Shown in pieces: positions 56,400-64,000 of a DNA stretch of 64,000 nucleotides; the stretch's first letter is position 1, and every line of letters starts with the position of its first letter. The stretch lies in assembly GCA_027575805.1 (NCBI GenBank), contig JANBPU010000014.1, positions 115,723 to 179,722 on the forward strand, in the 5' to 3' direction. A program made the position numbers and the translations under genes. The DNA comes from Mycoemilia scoparia (Eukaryota; Kickxellomycota; Kickxellomycetes; Kickxellales; Kickxellaceae). Under the pieces are notes generated by a model, which was not told the DNA's origin, made no database searches, and saw nothing but the letters and a program-made list of their open reading frames with translations.

Positions 56400-58718
56400 C
56401 TACACCAGCAGCTTTTTGAAAGTTTTGTCGCTATCGTCTTTCTTTGCCTTCTTGTACAGCCTATCGTCCTGTCTAACTATTAATGATGCTACAAACCCAA
56501 TTGCAGAGAGTGGGACCATGGCAATAAATATTTGCCTTAGTGCCTGACCATATGCATCAACAATCTCATTTCTTATATCCGAAGGAAAATCAGGTACCCA
56601 TATAACCGATGCATTATTTTGAGAATCAAATATAGAGTTAGAGTAGCCTGGGTACCGAGATGCAATAGGGTTAAGCCTCTTTAGCAATGAATTTTTGAAT
56701 ATAGAGTCACACATAGCCAGCCCGAGCACATCACCAATGGATCTAATGAACACAAGAAAGCCAGTTATAATAGCAACGCTATCGGGCTTGACCAGATATT
56801 GGCCTAGCACAACAGTTGGAGACAAGGTTAGTCCAACGCCTATACCACACAAAATTAGATATCCGATCTGTTTGTCCGCCGTAGAGTCAGGTCGGAGTAG
56901 AGTAACTATTCCTGCACCAACAGTAGCACACAGGAATCCAAATAATGTTACTAAGCGGTATTTTCCAGTATAAGATGTTATATACCCCGAAGCCAAAGCG
57001 AAAACCGAAACCGACACTTGGAAGGGCAGTAGATGAAGACCAGAGCTGATTGTTGATGAGTTTTGAGTGACTGAGAAAAATAAAGGGAGATAGTAGATCA
57101 GACTGAAAAGTACCATACCACTCGTCAAAATGGCAATGATGAGAGCAAGCATGCTATAGCTCTTGAGCAGATTGAGCTTGAGAATAGGTTCTGGTGATAC
57201 ATAGGCCTCAACTAATACAAATGCAATCAGCAGCACCAAGCCAACAATCAGCAGCGATATAACAGCCGGAGAACTCCATGGATGCTCCTTTCCTCCCCAC
57301 GATAGAGCAAGCAGAAGCACGATTAGCCCAGCCACGATTACCAGGGAACCAAGAAAATCGATACGCTTGAGTTTTTCCTTCCATGAAGATTTTCGAGCTG
57401 GAATTCTAAGGAATAGCAATGAAATGAGGACAGTCACAGCACCAATCGGCAGGTTAATGTAAAAGCACCAACGCCAGGTAACTTTATCAGCAAAAACGCC
57501 ACCAAGTAATGGCCCAGTAACACTCACTATTGTCCAAGAAAACGAAAAGAAGCTGATATAGCAACTTCGGTTTTTGGCGGTGGTGATATCGCTGGCAATA
57601 ATCATTGCCATGGAGAAAATCCCACTTCCGCCGATACCGGTCACACCCCGAGCAATTATGAGCCAGATCATTGACTGAGCAGTGGCACAGAGTGCCGATC
57701 CAACAAGAAAAATCCCAAGGGCAGACAAAAGAATCGGGAGTCGGCCCATTATGTCGCTGAGCTTTCCATAGAGTGGCTGAAGTGCGGTTATTGTTATCAA
57801 GTAGGCAGTTCCTAACCAGGCTGTACTAGATAAGGCATCAAACTGGGCCCCAATATTAGACAAGACTACCGCCACGATGGTTTGGTCCATAGCGGCCAGC
57901 AAGACAGAAAGGAATAGGCCAAACATTATTATGTAACGTTTGGGTCTGCTTATTTGATATAGGGCAACATCTCCATCATCATCAGTATCTTCATTCCTTT
58001 CTACCTGTGTATTCTCCTTCTTTAGTGATGGTGGCAGAGTCGATAAAAAAATATTCTTTTTCTCGTTCTGAGACGCACTTGCAATTGTGACAATGCTGTC
58101 ATAAAAAGTGGCGATGTTTTCTTGGCCCTTGTTATCTTGTTGAGATCTTTCTCCATGATGTGTGAGTACGGTGACCGAATTAGATTTGAAAGGTTCAATT
58201 CTGTGACAGTTCTTTGGGAGCCCCAAACTTTGATCCTGGAGTCGGCTAGAATCGTAGTAATTGCTGGATGCAGGCAAGTGACGAGGAACGAGAGATGTCG
58301 ACGCAGAAGATGAAATTTCGACGTTTGACATGGCCTTAGTTTGATAATAGTAGTGGGGAGATGCACTGCAAGGTGTTTGTTTTCCTTGGTCTGATTTCAA
58401 AACGATGTGATCACTGTCACTGCTAACATCTCCATTTGACTTGTTGGTGTTAGAGGCTTGAATATTGTTTGGGATAGATATCTTTTGTTTAAAGGAGCAC
58501 AACTTAGTCGGGACAAATGTTTCGATAGTGCCAATGGTGCTTGCGTTTCGACTGGGGGTACTGCTGCTGTTGCTAGTAAAAATAGCAACGTTTGGGTTAA
58601 ACCTTTTGATGCTATCAGTAGGGTTATGACTATCATTTTCTGTCAATAAGGGTGACCATGAAATGCATTTCTTTCCTTGCGACTTTTTATTGATTTGGTT
58701 ACCGTTACCCTTGGGCAT
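56400..58718 (-). CDS. DHA2-type MFS multidrug exporter
   Basis: A single exon gives 772 residues. The first about 255 are hydrophilic, Ser/Asn-rich and disordered. The membrane part has about 14 helices. It has the DHA2 motif D1 as AAMDQTIVAVVLSNI (usual LDxTIV with Met for Leu), motif A as GKLSDIMGRLPIL, and the antiporter motif C as GPLLGG with WRWCFYINLPIGA right after, diagnostic for 14-helix drug:H+ antiporters. Such proteins expel toxins, amino acids or siderophores; the substrate cannot be told. The N-tail is unusually long for the family. The start at 58718 (MPKGNGNQINKK) is the first ATG of the frame. Internal start codons later in the tail are possible. Confidence 0.9.
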   Translation of the reverse strand: MPKGNGNQINKKSQGKKCISWSPLLTENDSHNPTDSIKRFNPNVAIFTSNSSSTPSRNASTIGTIETFVPTKLCSFKQKISIPNNIQASNTNKSNGDVSSDSDHIVLKSDQGKQTPCSASPHYYYQTKAMSNVEISSSASTSLVPRHLPASSNYYDSSRLQDQSLGLPKNCHRIEPFKSNSVTVLTHHGERSQQDNKGQENIATFYDSIVTIASASQNEKKNIFLSTLPPSLKKENTQVERNEDTDDDGDVALYQISRPKRYIIMFGLFLSVLLAAMDQTIVAVVLSNIGAQFDALSSTAWLGTAYLITITALQPLYGKLSDIMGRLPILLSALGIFLVGSALCATAQSMIWLIIARGVTGIGGSGIFSMAMIIASDITTAKNRSCYISFFSFSWTIVSVTGPLLGGVFADKVTWRWCFYINLPIGAVTVLISLLFLRIPARKSSWKEKLKRIDFLGSLVIVAGLIVLLLALSWGGKEHPWSSPAVISLLIVGLVLLIAFVLVEAYVSPEPILKLNLLKSYSMLALIIAILTSGMVLFSLIYYLPLFFSVTQNSSTISSGLHLLPFQVSVSVFALASGYITSYTGKYRLVTLFGFLCATVGAGIVTLLRPDSTADKQIGYLILCGIGVGLTLSPTVVLGQYLVKPDSVAIITGFLVFIRSIGDVLGLAMCDSIFKNSLLKRLNPIASRYPGYSNSIFDSQNNASVIWVPDFPSDIRNEIVDAYGQALRQIFIAMVPLSAIGFVASLIVRQDDRLYKKAKKDDSDKTFKKLLV

Positions 58719-60570
58719 TTTCTATTTCTCAAACACAATCCAGAGATCAAAGCTATCCAAGTTCAATATAGACAATAAAGTAGAGATATTAGCGACAGAA
58801 TTAATAGTCCAAAGATAAATATATATACAGAAAAAAAAGGGGGGGGGTGAAACTTGTCAAGACAGCCTGGAAAAGTGCTGAGTGAGTAGGAGGGGGTGGG
58901 ATATTCGGTGATAAATGTTAAATAGCCAAGATCGTAAGGTACTTTATACACAAGTTTATACACAGTTGGTCTTATTGTCATTTTTGGCTTCATTAATATG
59001 AAGCAACGATAGCCAAGTATGTGTAAACACATATTGTCTTGTGTATCTTATCGAAGCTGTGGAGCCCCTGAACTTGATGCAACCTTCTTGAAATGTTTTG
59101 ATAAAGGAGGAGTTTCCGAAATCAAAAGCAAGGCCTAGCGATTGATCAAATGTTTAAAATGTCACTCAAATGCGGGGAAAGGCAAAACAAAACTCCAAGA
59201 CGGCTGTTGGAGCCAGTGTGAAATCTCTCAGTATTTGCTCAGGTACAAATGAACTGGATTTTTCAACTTTACATTGTTGCTCAACATGTGTGCAATACCT
59301 AAATCTTATGAAAGAAGGTGCGTTGGCAACCATAATATTAGGCTTTACAAATGGACATGTCGGCTGGATAGTTAGAAGGGCGTTTAGTGTTTACGGAATG
59401 TAAAATGAGACAGAGAGAAATTCATATTCATTATTAGCTCCTATACAGGCAAACCATGTAAAGTGTTGGCCTTGCATAAAGTTATTGGCACTGGCAAATG
59501 AACTAGCAAAACTATCAGTGGTTGTAATAAAAGCATGTCATTAAATTTGGTAAGATGGTCCCTCGTAATCATTGTTTGACTTGGAACTTTAGTCAAGATG
59601 TATTGCATTATATTGGGATTGGTTAGTAGCTGTGTCATGCATTAGGCTGCACGCAAGGGGCAAGCAGTGAATGGTGAGGCCAGGTGTGGAGTTAGGAAAG
59701 GCGATGAGCATTTGCTAATGGAATCACTGATGGTTCTCACAAAGCCAAGACACCAGTGTTTTGACAAACTCCGATAATGCAGGGACCAAGTGGCGATGAA
59801 CTATCCTTATTAAGAATTGCATAAACTGGTTTTGCTGTATTGCTTGCATTGTTTGCGAAACCTTCCAAAAGATGTGGTTTGCACGCTGTTTGGATGTGTC
59901 CGATTGCTGAATTTTCTCTATAGACCAACCTTTGCAAGAAGCAGTGAGTGATTCATCGCTTGTTTATGTTTATGAACCTTGCTCAGGTCTTTCGATTGGA
60001 TAACATCAAAGTCTGAAGTCGGGAAACTACTATAGCATATCACACTGGATCAAACATTTGTGTATTTTCTTGAATTTATTTGAAGTCATTTCGATTTTAT
60101 ATTGGTTATTTACCAACAGTGACAACTACGAAAGTATCATTTTTGTATTTGCGCATGGGCTATTGATATCACTTATCGCCGAACATGGGGTCTCGATCTC
60201 AAAAGCCAAAAGTTATGTAACTGCCTCAATATAGAAAAATGCACATTCAAATATATCTTCTTGGCTATATCTGTTGCTCTACATTTATACTGTTTACTTT
60301 TTTTCGGCATCTACAGACAGTTGTGATTTTTTGATGCTACAATAGGTAATTGCTGCTAATCGAAAAACTCTGAGTGAAACTTGAAGCTGTTTTCTGTTGT
60401 TGTGTACTGCCATAGCGCCATTTCACTGAAATACAATATTAATAGACTGTGACATTCAGCCAAGAAACTGCTTATTCAAGCACGATTTGCGATGTATTAG
60501 TTGAAACAAATATTATACATAAGGGAGGAAGCTTTAGTTGAATCTTGTATAGAGAAGTTTGCAATATAAA
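58719..60570. other. 1.85 kb intergenic region
   Basis: Holds the exporter promoter and the 3' region of the WD-repeat gene. An A/G homopolymer stretch lies at about 58829-58848. Frames of 60-90 codons (59170-59403 +, 59441-59638 -, 59737-59937 -) match nothing I know and lack splice partners. No gene called. Confidence 0.45.
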
Positions 60571-62846
60571 CTATACGCCGGCAATAGCGGGTAGGAACAG
60601 GTCTTTGCTTATGAGCATTATCTTTTCTCCATCAGGGCTCCATCGTGTAGACTGAACATTGAATTGGGCTATTGATAATGTTAATAAAGGTTTGTTTTGA
60701 GGTTAGAAATGCAAGTCACTGGGTATTGCACATACAAAAAGTGTATTTGTGTTCTGGCACTTACAAGAAGGGATATCGAAAACCTGGCAGCCTTCACCAT
60801 ACCTCCACAAGTACAGGTTGGGCGTCCCAGTGGAAAATGTCAGGATTGTTTGCTGCGTCGGGCACCAGTTTGCTGATCTGATGGGCTGCAAGGTTTGTAT
60901 CACTGCTACAAGTTTTGGCTCATCTAGCTGCCATACCCACAAGGCATTTGGCATGTTGTCTGCAAGTAAAGGGCAAATAATAGTTATTTAGCATGTATGT
61001 GAGAGGAAGAACTGCCATCGGAAGCCACATTAGAAAAACAAACATATTGCAGCTAGCTTACCATTTTTTGTAAAGAACAAGGAACCATCATTATTGAATT
61101 GAATTGTGCTAACGCCAACTTTTGGGTTGGGCTTTCCAGAGTCCAAGCCAGTATTTTTAATAATGGTCGTTGGGGTGCTTTCGTATTCAACTACAATGAG
61201 TTTAACATAAATAATTAATCAACGGCCCTTCATGATTTTGATGATATTTTCAATTCCATTTTGCAAAGCTTACATGTTGTGTGCTTCTTGAGCATATTAA
61301 GGCGATATCTTGACTCTGATATAGATGTTTCGACTTCTTTTTCAACATATACTTCCTATAAATTTGGTAAACATGTGTTATTAGAAAACATATAATTACC
61401 TCATAAATGTATAATATAAAAAGAATACATACTGCACCCGATTTTGCGATATTGGGCTTGTGAGATAAGGTCGCTGTGGACTTCCATGTCAAATCATTAA
61501 TAAGTCTAACCTGAGAAAATTAATCCATTCAATTTAGTATAGACGTTGTATATTGGCTCAAGCGCTTGCATAGTCAACACATTTCCAAAGGATTTGTTTA
61601 CTTACTGTTTGGTCATATCCCCCAATGGCCAAAAACTGAGAAGATGGGCACCAGCTAACAGACTTTACGCCTAACCCTGAAGTCTTTGGTTCGTGCTTTT
61701 TCTTTAATTGACCCATGAGATTGTAGATCATCACGGAATACTAGGTAGATTCGAATTCATCGCGAACGATATTAGTTTGGTATTTCGTGTGCAATGTGTA
61801 TAAGCAGAATGGAAATGAGCTGCACTTACATTACCAGGCTTGTCCCATATACACAAATATGAACCATCAGGTGAAAGCGACATATCAGATACATCTATAG
61901 TATCTATGGGAAATTCCTACGATAACGTAAAGGTATATATGCATTTAATGTGGTTAATATATTTAGTTGCACTATTTCCTTAAAATTGTGGCAGAAGTCT
62001 CAGGTACCTACACTGATCATGCACCAATCCCCAGTTTCATAAATACCAACATAATCGCGATAATCCTTTCTTTGAATAACAGCCATGATATTTTTTGTTG
62101 GGTGGATGGCAATTCCTATTTCAATTTATAAATAGCAACAATATGATTAATTAATAAGTTGAGTATGCTATCAGCTTTGACATTGCATTTGTCAGGGTGC
62201 TATCCCTGCGTAGAAGGCATCAATTTTTCGACTTATCAAAAATGAAAACTGACAACATTGTGCTTACCTTTTCCTGTTAGACTTGGGTTCCTTATATAAT
62301 ACCTCTTGTTGTCGCTGAGAGACCAAATGATAAGTCTCATCTGAATTTATATGGAAAATAGCAAATTGTAGTCATATCAGGTTCCAAGTACATTCATGCT
62401 TCATTACAAACATATATAAAATCGACAGTTACCTGAAAATCTGACCAGATCAGGACATTGTGAGATGCAGTGACTTCCTTATCTTCTTTATCGCCTTGGT
62501 TTTCAAGCCATTTGACAGCAGCCACACCATACAGATCATCAACCAACTCGCATCTCCACTCGGGATCATCAATCTTCCATATATTGACCCTATTTCGTTT
62601 ACCCATATCCTGGGTCAGAACAAGCTTAGAGTCAGCCGACCATTGTATTTCGCGAAAGTGGGATGGCGACGCAACAGTGGTTAGTGGTGTATACGGGGTA
62701 TGGAAGGCTGCAACGACTGACAAATTTTCGGCATCGCGAATCACTAGCCGATGTTCAATTGCAATGGCAATATATTTTCCATTTGGCGAATAGTGCTGGG
62801 TGTTGTGGAACGGCGGTGTTTGTTTGTAAAGGTCTTTGAATTCCAT
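60571..62846 (-). CDS. WD-repeat protein WRAP73 (WDR8)
   Basis: Ten exons: 60571..60668, 60765..60959, 61062..61190, 61274..61355, 61433..61510, 61606..61740, 61830..61916, 62012..62115, 62268..62340 and 62433..62846. All junctions are GT..AG and the total closes at 464 residues, matching animal WRAP73 (460). WD-type blades are visible: YSPNGKYIAIAIEHRLVIRD, REIQWSADSKLVL, WRCELVDDLYGVAAVKW, MSLSPDGSYLCIWDKPG, SVSWCPSSQFLAIGGYDQTV and SANWCPTQQTILTFSTGTP. WRAP73 works with SSX2IP/Msd1 at microtubule-organising centres and spindle poles. It is the most intron-rich gene of the window (nine introns, about 90-150 nt). Confidence 0.93.
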
Positions 62847-63355
62847 GACATTCGGCTCAGCTTTTGCTTTTGTGTTTTATATATCAAGTATTGGAGAAAA
62901 TAAAAAATAGGTACGAGCATGTATTAATTTTGACAAAAGTAGATTCTATGCTTTGTTTACTCTTTAGTATATCAAAAGAATGGTAAACATTGAAACAGGA
63001 TCAGATCACAATCTGATTAAAGAGTCAAAGGGCGATTCTTAGTTTCGCCTATGAGGAAATTCTAGTTTTGTTTTTGTTGCATAGCATAGAGTTGTATCAA
63101 GCCCATAAAAGACCATTGGGGTTCAATATTGCGCTTAAAGAGAATATAAAGCGTGAAAATATTTGCTTGGATATAGTTTGTAGTTACAAATTTTTATTGT
63201 CTAATACGCGGTAATAAGGCCAAGACCTAGTCGGTTGCAAGGCGTCTTTGACCACTCATTTATATAGATTTTTAAAAGCAGGTTAGTGATAGTATGTAAA
63301 GAAAAAATATTTTATTAAAAGACAGCGTTTTCAGGTTTTGGAATGAAAGGGACGT
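62847..63355. other. Intergenic region
   Basis: 509 nt upstream of WRAP73 and downstream of the eIF4A-III gene. AT-rich, nothing recognised. Confidence 0.5.
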
Positions 63356-63931
63356 TTAAATTAACTCGGTTACTATGTGGAAAATCCAAGAAAAATTATA
63401 GTTAGATTTAGGTCCATTATAAATCAATAGTCATTGTCTTTAATAAGGAATATGTGAATTTTTTCTTACCATTCATCGGCATTTCGTCAATTTGGGTGCT
63501 ATTTACAAGGTTATACAACAAGAGTACAGTTTGATTAAATAAAATATGTATGTTTAGTCAAATACAGCAATACAATACAATAACAAGAGAATGCACAATG
63601 ATACATACCTATAGTATTGTTCGATATCATGCAATAGCTTTATATCTTCATTGGTAACAAAGTTGATGGCAACACCTTTACGACCAAATCTACCAGAGCG
63701 GCCAATTCTGTGGATATAGTTTTCACGGTTGGTACAGAGATCATAGTTTATGACCAAAGAAATCTGCTGGACATCAATGCCACGAGCCCAGATATCTGTA
63801 GTTATAAGAACTCGGCTGGACCCCTGACGGAATTCTTGCATGATACTATCACGCTCTTTTTGAGGCATATCACCATGCATCGATGAAACCGTAAAGTTGG
63901 AGTCTCTCATTTGTTTTGAGAGCCAGTCAAC
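63356..63931 (-). CDS. eIF4A-III/FAL1 DEAD-box helicase, C-terminal part (partial)
   Basis: Three 3' exons are present: 63356..63372, 63470..63498 and 63609..63931. They encode [23 protein letters not shown], the helicase motifs V and VI ([26 protein letters not shown]), and the diagnostic end [17 protein letters not shown]. That tail is the eIF4A-III type (ending NVADLI in animals) rather than eIF4A-I. The protein is the RNA helicase of the exon junction complex, or Fal1 in rRNA processing in yeast. The final exon encodes only the last five residues and a split Val. The 5' part is missing: the sequence beyond the acceptor at 63932 is an inverted copy of this exon, so the gene cannot be followed to the right. 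Confidence 0.92.
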
Positions 63932-64000
63932 CTAAAATGTGAGACTCCAACTTTACGGTTTCATCGATGCATGGTGATATGCCTCAAAAAGAGCGTGATA
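63847..64000. repeat. Near-perfect inverted repeat (fold-back) at the right edge
   Basis: 63847-63912 is the reverse complement of 63935-64000 with one mismatch (63907/63940), leaving a 22-nt spacer (63913-63934). The left arm is conserved helicase exon sequence. The right arm sits where the upstream intron should be. The inner 60 bp (63847-63906 with 63941-64000) are a perfect match and reach the last base, so the repeat may extend further. A chimeric fold-back read or amplification artefact is the simplest cause. Confidence 0.9.

Noticed and set aside
59170..59937. Three short frames in the exporter/WRAP73 intergenic region
   Set aside because: They are on different strands, unrelated to each other and unrecognisable; length is compatible with chance.

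Overview
The window is an ordinary stretch of a fungal nuclear chromosome. The genes are split by many short GT...AG introns with a GTAAGT-like donor. The sequence is AT-rich between genes, and the protein set is fungal: a PacC/RIM101 pH regulator, glycogenin, HUT1, VCX1-type Ca2+/H+ exchanger, RAD16, DAL5-like permeases and ureidoglycolate lyase. The species cannot be named from this. The intron density and the divergence of the proteins make me think of an early-diverging lineage (Zoopagomycota or Mucoromycota type) rather than a yeast, but that is only an impression.

Layout. 0-5 kb: a 3' gene stub, ureidoglycolate lyase (-) and an acidic protein with a TFIIA-gamma-like helical domain (+). 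5-13.7 kb: tRNA m7G methyltransferase TRM8 (-), an MCH1-like MFS carrier (+), an unknown multi-pass membrane protein (+) and a vacuolar-type Ca2+/H+ exchanger (-). 13.7-16 kb: gene-poor, with a dispersed repeat and decayed coding sequence. 16-21.5 kb: NAF1 (-), a small secreted protein (-), phosphopantothenoylcysteine decarboxylase (-) and pICln (+). 21.6-26 kb: two tandem allantoate-permease-type MFS genes (-). 27-30.3 kb: PacC/RIM101 (-) with a 2 kb upstream region rich in its own binding motif. 32-36.5 kb: RPB4 (+), TIM9 (-) and argininosuccinate lyase (+). 37-49 kb: an R3HCC1-like tandem RRM protein (+), a giant glycogenin (-) and RAD16 (+). 50-58.7 kb: a secreted SMP-30-like protein (+), a FYRN/FYRC protein (+), HUT1 (-) and a DHA2-type MFS exporter (-). 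60.5-64 kb: WRAP73/WDR8 (-) and the 3' part of eIF4A-III/FAL1 (-), which runs into a fold-back sequence at the right edge.

Most genes are unrelated housekeeping neighbours. I reconstructed exon structures by hand. Every multi-exon model given here (apart from the edge-truncated eIF4A-III gene) closes in frame and its length is a multiple of three, which supports the splice calls. Two introns use a GC donor.

I see no CRISPR array, operon, integrated virus or obvious new defence or biosynthetic system. The items most worth a second look are the cluster of TGCCAAGAA-type sites upstream of PacC, two small dispersed repeat families (each with a copy inside a gene intron), the TFIIA-gamma-like domain fused to a long acidic tail, the very long glycogenin tail, the unassigned His-rich membrane protein, and the terminal palindrome, which is probably an amplification or assembly chimera.
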